From Norana najaformis (taxonomy: Eukaryota > Annelida > Clitellata > Crassiclitellata > Hormogastridae), in the NCBI GenBank assembly GCA_964023275.1, contig OZ029916.1:43746896-43810895 (forward strand): a DNA stretch of 64,000 nt, given 5' to 3'. The translations under genes were made by a program, and so were the position numbers. The notes beneath the pieces are model-generated. The model saw nothing but the letters and a program-made list of their open reading frames with translations, was not told the origin of the DNA and ran no database searches. Positions 30,883 to 41,871 of the stretch are shown here, piece by piece; within the stretch, counting starts at the first letter, position 1; every line of letters begins with the position of its first letter.

Positions 30883-32160
30883 GTAATCGTAATCTCGAGA
30901 TTTCTACAGCGCCCAACGAAAGCTAAGTCGCGGGAACCAGCTAATTCACAGGCGCTCAGTCAAAACAAAATCGTTAGGCAAAAGGGTTCGGTTCCAGGTC
31001 AAGATCCAGGAGTCAGGCAGTCAGACAGTCGGACGGCTACGGTGGATGGTGTTTGAAATTGAAGCGAGAAGAGAGATAAGGGGAAGAGGAAGAATTAGAA
31101 TAAGATTTTTGGAAGTGTTTTCAGTCTTGAGCGAAAGACCTGCGCAGAAACTGAAAGAGGTGAAGTGTTGGTGAGTTCGTATGATTGACCAGACAGCTGT
31201 CGCAATTCTGGCGGGAGTTTATTCCAAAGGGATGGCTATGGAGCGATTTCCAAATTTTAAGGATGAGGTGACGGAGGGCGAAGAAGTATTAGGACAGATG
31301 AGGAGCGGGTTGAACGGAGTGGTTGGATAGTAAATAATTGACGAAGATAGGAGGGTTGGGAGGATTGAAGGGTGTTTTAGGTGAGAGATAAAACTTTGTA
31401 CTCTATTCGTTCTGGTATTTTAAGCCAGTGCAGTGATTTGAGAACAGGGGTGATGTGATGGTGTTTGGGGGTTTTGGTGACAGCACGAGCGAGAGCAGTT
31501 TGGATAGCTTGTAGGCGGTTTATCTGGGTTGTGTCAATATTGAGGAAAAGTGAATTGCAGTAGTCACGTTTTGCATGGACTATGGATGTGGCAGTGATAG
31601 ATGCGGTTTTGAAGTCAAGCATAGGACGGATTCTGCGAAGGTCGCGGATATGCATAAAGCAAGAGCGGGAAAGATGGGTGATATGATCAGAAAAAGTAAG
31701 GTTCTGGTCGAAAATAACACCTAAACTACGGACAGAGGAGTTAGTATTAAAGGTGTGGGTGGAGGCAGAGTCCAAGCTGAGGGAAATAGAGAGGTCAGGA
31801 ATTTTCTTGAGCTGGTCACGTAGGCTTATAAGTATGAATTCAGTTTTAGATGGGTTCAGCATAAGAGATTAGATGTCATCCAAGAGGAGATTTGTTTAAC
31901 CACACAAAGAAGATGATCTATAGATTCGTTGAAACAATTTGGAGAGAAAGAGATGATTAGTTGGGTGTCATCACCATAGAGGTGATGGACAACGAAGGAT
32001 GCTTTAATTACGCGGTTTACCTTTTGCAAACTGGAAACCTTGAGCACTGAGGAGCACGAGAAAGACTTTGTTGAATCCGATGCCTGTGATTTGTAGTTTT
32101 GCACATGCAGAACGGTCGAAATATGCAGACAGTACTGTTGTGAGTGAAATGATAGCAACA
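30883..32160 (-). mobile_element. Non-LTR retrotransposon family A with RT core
   Basis: Minus strand, 5' to 3': a segment with HHLYGDDTQLIISFS (near 31970), containing a YGDD-type polymerase active site where relatives usually have YADD. Then LNPSKTEFILI, SLGVIFDQNL, KRDYCNSL and LKSLHWLKIPERIEYKVLSLT (31862-31377), and the family A 3' sequence ending at the ATTACGAT repeat at 30883. This order (fingers/palm, then the LGV...LHW region) is that of CR1/L2-like elements. The frame is broken near 31862, so it is a fossil. Confidence 0.9.
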
Positions 32161-32164
32161 TTCC

Positions 32165-32397
32165 TGTTTTACAGATCCTATCCCGACTCCCCTTCTTCCT
32201 CTTATCTCTTTTTCCGCTCCAATCCCAGACATCACCCACCGTAGCTGCAACGCTGTCTCTCTGCCTGACTTTTGGATCTTGACCTGGTACCGAACCCTGT
32301 CAATTTTGTTTTGACTGAGCGCCTTCGAATAAGCTGGTCCCCGTGACGTGGCTTTCGTTGGGGTCTGTAGAAATCTCGGGACTACGATTACTAACCG
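32165..32397 (+). mobile_element. Retroposon family A 3' end fragment, opposite orientation
   Basis: A + strand copy from 'cttcctcttatctc' to 'gggactacgattac' directly abuts the minus-strand reverse transcriptase remnant, so two insertions of the same family lie back to back. Confidence 0.85.
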
Positions 32398-32825
32398 AGG
32401 CTAAATATTACTCTAAATTGTCTGGAACAGTTCTTATGAATGTGAGCAGTAGCCTATATTGTCGGTGTCATCCATTTCTGTTGAGTCTATGCAAAGCCTG
32501 GTCTTTGCTTGGTGTGACATGTATGTAATACGCGATCAGTTTTTAAGCTTGCTTATCTCTGAAATGTTTAAGCCATTGTGTTTCGAACTTGTTCAAGGTT
32601 CTAACGCTGCGTTTGCCGCAGAGGAGGTGCAGATCCGCACATTCCACTTTGTCTGTGATTAACACTGACTGGCATGATGGCGCTATATCATTTGCCACAT
32701 CTAATCATCTATTGTGCGGTTGACATGGATATATCTGCTAAGTTTCATTGTCCGGTATTATTCATGTCTGAGATGCACATTTCTTTACAATTTTCAGTTG
32801 TGTAATTTGACCTCAATTTTAAGAA

Positions 32826-33092
32826 TGATCGTAATCGTAATCTCGAGATTTCTACAGCGCCCAACGAAAGCTAAGTCACAGGCACTCAGTCAAAACAAAA
32901 TCGCTAGGCAAAAGGGTTCGGTTCCTAGTCAAAATCCAGGAGTCAGGCAGTCAGACAGTCGGACGGCTACGGTGGGTGGTGTTTGAAATTGAAGCAAGAA
33001 GAGAGATAACGGGAAGAGGAAGAATCAGGATAAGATTTTCGGAAAAGAAGTGTTTTCAGTCTTGAGTGAAAGACCTGCGCAGAAACTGAAGT
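32826..33092 (-). mobile_element. Retroposon family A 3' end fragment
   Basis: A minus-strand copy closely related to 30883-31140, including the duplicated 'cagtcagacagtcgga' motif. A recent common source is likely. Confidence 0.85.
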
Positions 33093-33123
33093 GAAGACCA
33101 AGAATGATGGCACCACATAAATC

Positions 33124-33365
33124 TGTGCGGCCTAGTTAGCTAAATTGGTAAACGCATACGCCAAGAAGCCTATGTGCTAGAGGATCCCCGGTTCGCAACC
33201 CAAAGGTGGCTTATTTAAGAGAGCTGAATCTCGGGCTAGCCCGGTCCATGCGCGGGGGCCTTTAATAACGTGACCCCATTAAAACGGGCAGAGGTGATGA
33301 AGGATCTCAACTGATCAGGGTCGATTCAATACCGTCGCTATAGAAAACCGTGTACATTTACATCC
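33124..33365 (+). mobile_element. SINE family A, full length with tRNA-like head
   Basis: The only copy with a clear head: A-box-like 'tagttagctaaattggta' and B-box-like 'ggttcgcaaccc', then the family body and a tail ending 'cgtcgctatagaaaacc..acatttacat'. This defines family A as a tRNA-derived SINE. Confidence 0.8.
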
Positions 33366-33424
33366 TGTAAATTTGGGTTCAGCATGTTGTTTTGAGTGTG
33401 TCGAGTCTCATGGTATTAATCCGA

Positions 33425-33606
33425 TCGTGGCTTATATCAGAGATTTAAGTCTCGGGCTAGTACGGACCGTGCACGGGGATCTTAAATGGCATGGCGCCCA
33501 TTCAAACGAGCATTGGCGGTGAAGGATCTCACCCGCTAAATTCATTCCAAAATGACATGGTCGAGGCCATACGGTCGCTATATAAAACCTAAACATTTAC
33601 ATTTAC
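33425..33606 (+). mobile_element. SINE family A, body
   Basis: A second same-strand copy about 60 bases after the first; it lacks the tRNA head. It ends 'cggtcgctatataaaacctaaacatttacatttacatcc'-like sequence. Confidence 0.8.
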
Positions 33607-34247
33607 ATCCTTGGATTGAAAAATCATTGGCAGTTTGGGGCATATCCACCTCACAAGGACGATGTACTGTGATCCCATCCCGTTAATTCTTGGCTGTGTT
33701 AAAATTTATTCTTGACGTCTAATCTGATTATACGATATTAAAATGCCGTAAAATTCCGTAAAGAATTCCGCAAAGAATTGCAAGTGTAACTGAACCAGAC
33801 TATTACGAACTTGAGAACACGAACGAAGACCAAAAACACGTCGAATAGAAGCATACACTTACGTGTTACGTCATTTTACTGTTTATCATTATTTAGTCAC
33901 TGTTGAGAGAAATAACTATCGAGTCAAGTCGCGATGATCGGAAGGAACAATGATGTTAGTACTAAATAGCAAAGGTTTCCAGTGCTCTGTTAAAGGCATC
34001 TGATGACTATTAAAAATTAAGGCATTAACGAATTGGTTTTAGTATTATAGAATTTTGTCAATCACATGATGGCGCTGATAGTAAATTTGCTACCCGTGAC
34101 ATCTAGACAAAATGCATAGTTATTTCTATCACTGAACGAGGATTAAAGAAAAGTTAATGTCGTATGAGAACGAATAAAATTGTATGGAAATCTGACAATT
34201 TTATAACATTGTCCTTTTTATTTTCTCAACCATAAAACAGAAACAAA

Positions 34248-37200
34248 ATGATCAAGCTATTTTCGCTTAAACAACAAAAGAAAGACGGATCTGATCCGAA
34301 CGCCAAGAATTTGGGACAGAAAAAGGCAACGGCTGCTCAGCTAAGAATAACGAAAGGTACCAACGGACTCGGAATTCGATTCCTGTTGTTCGATGTAGCC
34401 GATCATTATCACTGTTATCTGTGTTCAAAAACAAAAGTGCAGTCATATTAGTTACAGACTCAAATTATGTTAGTTTTAAACGATTCTGTACTATGACCAT
34501 TGTAGAAATTTATCTTCAGTGCCTTTGCGAGACCTAAACGGGGATATTTAAATATCCACGAATGGAGATGCGTTCATTAGTAAACTACATGTTTAGTGTT
34601 TAAAATTCAGTAATTACAATATACATAGGGTATCGTATTATAATCATATGTATTGGGAAGTCTGGATAGTTTGCTTGTAGAGGCTTGTAAATGTTGATGA
34701 TAATAAAAAATGATGCTCAATAGTAACTTCTGTCAGGCAAATATCTGATGCATAAGGTACTAACTGACAATGAATCAAAAATAAATTGCTAGTCAGGCAA
34801 GAAGTTCAGTATGTTAAGAGAGAGACAGAGACAGAGACTGAGAGAGTCATTGATGGGTAAGCCTGTTGAAAGAGTGATGATTGAAGCAGATGTCAAAATA
34901 AGAATTTCCGTGTTTCAAAGAAAATAAGTTTCAGTGATGCACACTAAGTAGTTGGAAAGATTTTGCCCTTTTAAACACAAATATTCTTAAATGCTTAATA
35001 TTATAGGGGGTCATTCCATATCAAATCAGCCAATATTAAGGTGATTGTACACCACACTATCTTGGATTTTCATGAAATTTTGAAATGCCAAAAAAGTTTA
35101 AAATTGTGTAAAAATTCCAACTTTTTTTGTTAATCAAGTAAAATTTTCAGAAATTCCTTATGTCTGGTAGTAGAACATGTGTGTAAAATTTCATTAAATT
35201 CCAAGATACTGTGGTGTACACCTTTGGTTGATTTGATATGGAATGACCCATTGACAGCGTCCACTAGCGACTGACATGCAAAGAGAAGAAAATGTTTAGT
35301 CACAAAATTAAAGCCTAAACAATTTTTATTGAGTCAAAATGGAATATATTTTAAGACACTTAATATAAAATTTTGCATTTTATTTTAACATGTGACTTTC
35401 ATATGGAGCAAAGGGGCAGTACATTATTAAAACAAATGGGCATTATATTATAAAATCAGTATATGCTGACATTAACTCAAGTGGGCAGGATGTTGCCAAC
35501 TTAAATGAGCAGTATGTTGCTAACTAATTAAGTACACTGGAACCTCCTTGCAACATATTTCATTACAGCACCAATTCTGATATCACTCAGTCAAGGCATT
35601 GATCCCATAATGCCACGACAATTAATGGTCCTCATTCTGGATGCTACATGCTTCAGAAACTCTGAACATGCTGTCATCATTCAACTCTAGTTGGGAATCT
35701 GTTGGTTGCGCTTTGTGTGCTTGCACGAGCTTGCCACTGGTGACTCTTCTAGTAAGCTGAGAAATGTTTACTAATGGATGAATGTTCCGTTCTTAATGAC
35801 ATTTAAGATCATTACCAGAGAGAGATCCCCTGAATAGGTTCTCTTGAAGAGGCGCTGTACAAATTTCAAATTACAATTACAGTTACAGTGTGATATCATT
35901 TTAGATTGTGTTGTTGAGCAGCGCTTAGCCGCAGAGGCCACTATCTTCAATATGAGTGTCTCCTTAAATCTAGTATGAATTGATCCCAAATTAAATTCTA
36001 CTATGCCAACAACTAAAGATGTCAAAAGTTTGGTAAAATATGGCCCGCGTACCAAAATCAATTCTGAGTGGGAACCCAACTCCCTGTTACTCTGTCATTG
36101 GATACTAAATCAATCATCCAACGGGTTGCATGTGAGTCATTACAGGCATTTAGGCCTAATTCAAAGTTAGCCAAACAGTCATCTTATCAACGAGGTCACA
36201 GTATCTTTGAGCACACTAATTTCTGTTGATCTCATAGAGACAATTTGTTATTCCATAAGCTGCAATGATGGTAACTCACCACTGTCACCCGATACCTCCC
36301 ACCCCATGGCTTTGCGGGCCATGGACAACTGCACATTATTAAGCTGTAAGCCCATGGCTGATACAACGGTGTAATTAAAATAATTGTGAGTCTGTGGCCG
36401 GGTTTTGGGTTATATGATTCATGGCCTGGATGCCTGGTGACAGGCTGACCAACCATCAATGTAGCAAAACCTTGTTAAAATGCTTGACTTGATAGATCTC
36501 TAGAAGTGGTGTATGGAGAATCCAGTGCGACGTATGTTAGTGTGTAACTGGCTATTTATATAGCGCATTTAAAGAACCCCACAAAGGCGCTGAAACTTGC
36601 TGTCTTACAGATCTAAACCTGTGCAATGACATATGTTGCTGTTACTGTTATTACAGACATGAATGAACTAAGTCTCCCGAAAACCTGCACAGTAGATATT
36701 CCTGACCCGGATGATCTGCTAAATTTCAAACTTATCATTTGCCCGGACGAGGTGAGGAACAGTTGATCACTTAAGTCATCGAGAAACGCTTTGCTTTGTT
36801 GTTGTCGCCCCTGTGTTCTTCACTGTTTCTTTTCCTTCAGAATTTTTGAAAAATTTCAATTAATATCTCATACGGTAACTTAAATGCACCTGTAAGTAAG
36901 TAAGTAAGTATATTCTTTATTAACCAATAGCTAATCGCACATCAGTTTACGAGTATTTAAGAACGCAAGAAAACTTAATATTCATACAACATCGTTGAAG
37001 CTAGTGCATTGAGCACCTCTGATTAGTTTCTCTGAAGCAGTGCTGTTTAGATTTCCAATTACAATGTAAAATGTCCAGTGGCATTACGTTACTGTTTCTC
37101 TGGGGCGTTTGATGTTGCAGGGCTTCTACAAACAGGGGCAGTTTGTCTTCAGTTTCAAAGTAGGTCAGGCGTATCCACACGAACCTCCTAAGGTTAAGTG

Positions 37201-38470
37201 CGAAACTATGGTCTATCACCCCAACATCGACTTAGAAGGAAACATTTGTCTCAACATCCTACGGTGAGTCAGTCTATTTATGTCACTGTATCTGTCTGTC
37301 TCATTGTCTCACTCTCAATCTGTTTTATTATGTTTCTTTACGTCGCAGTCGTAGCAATGGTACCTCTTTCTTTTTCCACGTGTGTCTCAGAGGTTAGAAG
37401 AGCCTGTGTTCCTCAGGTTGGATGAGTTTGTCTTACTGTAATTCTGACAGAACGTTTGTATTGTGTCTCTTAAGAGCCTATGTTTCTCGATTATCTGTCT
37501 GGTTGTTTTATCTAACTGTCAGCTTCCCTGTTTGTGTGCATCTATATTTTTCTGCGTTAGTTGTACATCACTTGCCGTAGATGTATTGAACTCGATGATA
37601 GCCTTGCTGCATGGTGTACAACGTCAACAGTTTTATCAGACTAGTTAGCAACTTGCATTAACAAGGTCTGCTGATTGTATATGCTGTGTTGTGCTTTAAA
37701 ACAGTGTAATGGAGCATGAAAGAGCTGCTGTGAGCTTGTGCTTTGTAATTTTAAATTGAGCTGTCCTCGTTGTTGTAGAGAGGATTGGAAACCAGTGCTG
37801 ACCATCAATTCCATCATCTATGGATTGCAATATCTATTTCTGGTAGGCACATCCTTTTCATCTAAATCGAATCTAATGTCCATCATCTCCTGTCAGATGT
37901 AGAGAGGAATCGTTGTGGCTTTTATGGATTTGCAGTAAACGATGCCTTGTTTTTGTGAATTGGTCCTTTCTTCTCTCTGCATTATAATTATTATTATCAC
38001 TGTTATTATTTATTATTAAAAGAATTGATAGAATGCGTGGCATCTAAAGCACAGAATATTGTGTTAGAGATCCAGCGATAACTGGAAGATGGACCATTTT
38101 TGGATCACTGTTATTATTCATTATTAAAAGAATTGATAGAATGCATGGCATTTGAAGCACAGAATATTGTGTTAGAGATCCAGCGATAACTGGAAGATGG
38201 ACCATTTTTGGATCACTGTTATTATTCATTATTAAAAGAATTGATAGAATGCATGGCATTTGAAGCACAGAATATTGTGTTAGAGATCCAGCGATAACTG
38301 GAAGATGGAACATTTTTGGATGTTTTCAGGAGCCAAATCCCGAAGACCCGCTGAACAAAGATGCGGCTGAAATCTTACAGACGAACCGGCGGCTGTTTGA
38401 ACAGAACGTGGCCAAGGCTCTACGAGGCGGCTACATAGGGTCAACTTACTTCGAACGGTGTCTGAAATGA
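34248..38470 (+). CDS. UBE2M: NEDD8-conjugating enzyme UBC12
   Basis: This E2 takes NEDD8 from the NAE1-UBA3 E1 and, with RBX1-type partners, passes it to cullins. Five exons (34248-34356, 36657-36751, 37121-37263, 37779-37842, 38330-38470) with GT-AG borders join to 183 residues, the same length as human. The N-terminal [10 protein letters not shown] docking peptide is present. The E2 fold carries HPN (101-103) and the catalytic Cys111 in NICLNILRE. The C-terminal [15 protein letters not shown] is intact. Charged residues 12-28 form the usual variable linker. Intron 1 (2.3 kb) contains a palindromic MITE and retroposon tails. Intron 4 ends in a triplicated 108-bp block. The gene looks functional. 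A possible AATAAA lies at 39091, though nearer signals may exist. Confidence 0.98.
35008..35249. mobile_element. Palindromic MITE-like element
   Basis: The ends read GGGTCATTCCATATCAAATC and its reverse complement. Homology between the arms continues for about 70 bases (through GTACACCACA.TATCTTGGA), so the element nearly folds on itself around a short middle. It lies in UBE2M intron 1. A related half copy lies at 54433-54560. Confidence 0.8.
35720..35890 (+). mobile_element. Retroposon family B 3' end
   Basis: Ends 'ctcttgaagaggcgctgtac' then 'aaattacaattacagttac'; the 5' part is diverged. In UBE2M intron 1. Confidence 0.55.
37010..37068 (+). mobile_element. Retroposon family B tail remnant
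   Basis: Only the last 60 bases are recognisable ('cctctgattagtttctctg' and 'tccaattacaatg'). It lies about 50 bases upstream of UBE2M exon 3. Confidence 0.4.
37996..38319. repeat. 108-bp tandem triplication at the end of UBE2M intron 4
   Basis: Three units start at 37996, 38104 and 38212. Units 2 and 3 are almost identical and unit 1 differs slightly. The third unit ends ten bases before the acceptor at 38329. 108 is a multiple of three, which produces an artefactual minus-strand frame of 36-residue repeats. Confidence 0.95.
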
Positions 38471-41400
38471 CCCCACTCTCGCCCCCCTCCATAGAATCGT
38501 CCGGTGGTGTGAAGGGGCTGTGGATCGCTGTTTGACGGAACTGAGCCTGACTGATGTTTAATAGTCTTCACCTCTTTTTGGCGTATATGCAACTTTGATG
38601 CAGGTCTAAGCTCAGCATGTGTGCAGTAAACTGTCTTTAGGGTTTTTGAAAACGCATAGCCCGAGGTCGTTTGGTTTTGACCCACTGTCAGCAGTGCATT
38701 CTTTTGGCACCACAGAACGATTCTGAACCTAGCTTACGTTGTGTAATGGAGTGTTGCTTTTGCTACGTTATGCTTCAGAGTACACTTCATGCGGATTCAG
38801 TTGAATGTTACATCATTTGTTATGTCTTGTGTTTATTCTCGATTCAAAAACTTCTTCCACTTTTGGCTCTGTTTTCCATTGATATATATGTATAAACATC
38901 CAAATTACCTAAACAATAGGTGTATAATATTTCCAGTCCTATATTAATACCAGTACACCTATTAGTATCTGATTTTGATATCAATATATATATTTTATAT
39001 TTATATATATACATATATATATTTTGATATCAATCAATATACCTAAATGCATTACAGTATCTGATTTTCTGTATTAGGAACTTCAGAAACAATAAATAAC
39101 CATCATATATATATATATATATAATGATATATGTGTGAAAGTGAGTGTGTGTATGTGTACCTACAGTATATGGAAACGGAGATGTCATTTTTCTGGTGGT
39201 CTTTGGTGATTTTTCTGCAGAATATCCCATTTTTTCCAAGGTCCATCAACTGTCCATCTACTCTGCCTTGCCACTAAGAATTGCCTGGGATGTACCCTTT
39301 CTGTTGTACTGCCAAGCATATTGAACATACAAATATTCACTGGTCATTTGCATCAGTCAGTAATGCTGATTTTGCATAACAACTTAACGCTTCTAGCTGA
39401 ATGTTTTTGGTTTTTCTGCATTTTTTCATGTCAGCAGCTTATCTTTTAAGCTCATATTAACCAGTCTCTTTCTTGATTTTGAACAACCGACTGTAATTCA
39501 TTTGTGTATTCAGATGCCAAGAATTCCGTAACTCTTTGAATTCATTTAGATTTGCTTTGAAATTCAGCTCCTTGTGCTCTGCCTCACTGTTCTGGGTTAG
39601 GAATTGTATCATATTTGCACCAGGCTTAAATATGCACTGGTAACTGCTGCATTATTGGTAGATTTAGATTGGATTGGATTAAAGTGTATGTACATGTATT
39701 TATATATTTACTGTTAAAGGGTCTTTTTATGTTTAAGCTAGGAATTTAGAGTATGTGTGGTTGTTGGTAATCTGGTTTCCAGAAAAATTGTCTAGCTCAG
39801 ATGTTGTGGATGCCAAGTCTGCCGTCTGAACCTAAGTCTAAATGTAGATTTGTGATAAATCTACCGTTTAGTTTAACTATGCTGTCGTTTGTTGTGCGAG
39901 ATAATTTTGCCTTTCTGTCAGATTGGTGTGAGTAGTCTGTTTCGGTCTGAAGCCTTTTCAAACGTTAGGTGATTGTCTGAATTTTTTATTAACATCTGAC
40001 CTTTTGAACTCACTTTGACTTGGTCTTTTGGTTTTTTTACTTGAACCATCTGCTGTTGATTCATTTAGTTACCCCAAGTGATGAGGAACTTGTTGAACTC
40101 AATTGCATTTCCTTTGAAATTCAACTTTTATTTTTGTGTTGACGCTGTCCGTGGCCTTCTGATTTTTTAGCCTTGTGTTGTCGTGATCAGGGTTTTTGTA
40201 GCTTGGGATGCTCTGTGATCCATTTCTGTATTGGATTTAGTTTGAATGCCAACAATCTGACATCGCAAAAGAACCCGGTCAGTCTCGCTGTTGAATGGCA
40301 ATCCATTGTTTTCTCTATTTATGTGTGGGAGCCCACAAGTGGTGATTTTTCTATTTACCTGAGCCTTGTTTGTTTACTGATGAACTTCTTTTCTTAATGC
40401 ACCTAATTAGCATTGTTTCGGTTAACCTCGGCAGCTCTTTAGTGAGGTACACAATAGGAGCTATATAAAGTGTCTAGTTTCATACACACCAATCACTGTC
40501 AATCAGTACAACTTGGGCAATGACCAGTTGCCTTGATATATGTTAAAAAGCACTTAGAACTGCTATCAAATTCAATAGCGTAAGTCTACATTACGACTAC
40601 ATTACTAGCTGCTAAAAATCGTTCCAATCTGATATGATGTTTATATGGCAGCACTAGATGGCTTTTTGCAGATTCTTTAATGTGTGGCTGTTGAATAGAT
40701 GTAAAACTGCAAATTAAGCCACTGATTGGAATCGAGAGAAATGGATTCTGGATGTGTAGTGGACATTTGTTCCACATAAGACTGGATTAAAATGGTCATT
40801 CCTAATCTAACCTAATGTCTTCTACAGATTGTCCGAGTATTACAGAAATGTAATTTCAGCTTGTCAGCTGGTAATGCAGGAAGTTGAAATTATAGATAGT
40901 TTTTCAAGATTATAAATTACAAGCATTTAAGATGTGCAGGTAAGCATTAGTAATCGTTAAAAGCAACAGTCCATTACTAGAGTTTGGTTTGGAATTACCC
41001 TGCGCACCAGAAAAACAGGAACTTTTTTATCTACGGTTGTCACTGGCCCTACGATTTGTTTCTTACATGAAAACTGTTTTACCAGTAGTTCATCTGTTGC
41101 AAATTAAACTGCTAAAACTGCATTTTTCCTTGCAATGTTTCAAAAGATTCTTTTTAGCTGGTTCGTTTTAAAGACTTTTTAACTGGTTCGTTTTGTTTTG
41201 AAAAGATGAATCACATTTTTATGTAATTCTTCTGAAAACACCTGAATACAAAAGTTGAACTTGTTTATTTGCCATTTCACTTTTGCCATCAGTTACCATT
41301 TCCTTTTTCAGTCATTTTCCAGCTCCATTTGCTCTTAATAATTACGTGTGGCTCCATTCCATCAGCTGAAAGGCTTGAACAAGTCTACCCACACCAAACT

Positions 41401-41871
41401 TTATTCACAGGTCATAAAGGAATATCCTGCCATCTGACATACATATCTTATCGGATATGGCATCTTATATGGCATAAATACATTCACCGAGACAATACAA
41501 ATCCCTATGGTGGTGTAAGTACTGCAAACAAATTAATGCTTGTTTCTGTTTTTAAAAATTAACATTTAATTTTGCAAAAAAAAATTTAAATAACACATTT
41601 AATCACGTATTGCAAAAACAATATTAAACCAGCAGAAGTGGTGACCTAACATTCTAAGTGATCAAAATCAAAACTGCTCAAGGCCAGTCAGAACTGAGAA
41701 GGTGGATCACTTTTATTTATAGTTGATTTATAGTAAAATGAACACCTGTTGCAAAACATCAAAACGTCAGTTCACATGTAGCAAAAAAAACATTCGTTCA
41801 CATGAACAGTGGAAGATTTTATGCATGTTCTGTGCCTAAAGCTCTAGTCTCTGGAGAACCAAAAACGAACT
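38471..41871. other. UBE2M 3' flank and convergent intergenic region
   Basis: Mostly T-rich unique sequence with AT microsatellites (about 38975-39015 and 39104-39125) and a degraded SINE tail near 40430-40480. I see no coding exon. UBE2M and DNAAF1 transcripts end towards each other here. Confidence 0.5.
41712..41717 (-). terminator. Polyadenylation signal AATAAA for DNAAF1
   Basis: TTTATT on the + strand is AATAAA on the minus strand, 155 bases after the DNAAF1 stop codon at 41872. Confidence 0.5.

Noticed and set aside
38044..38313. Minus-strand frame with 36-residue repeats in UBE2M intron 4
   Set aside because: It results from the 108-bp triplication, whose length is a multiple of three; it lies in an intron on the opposite strand.
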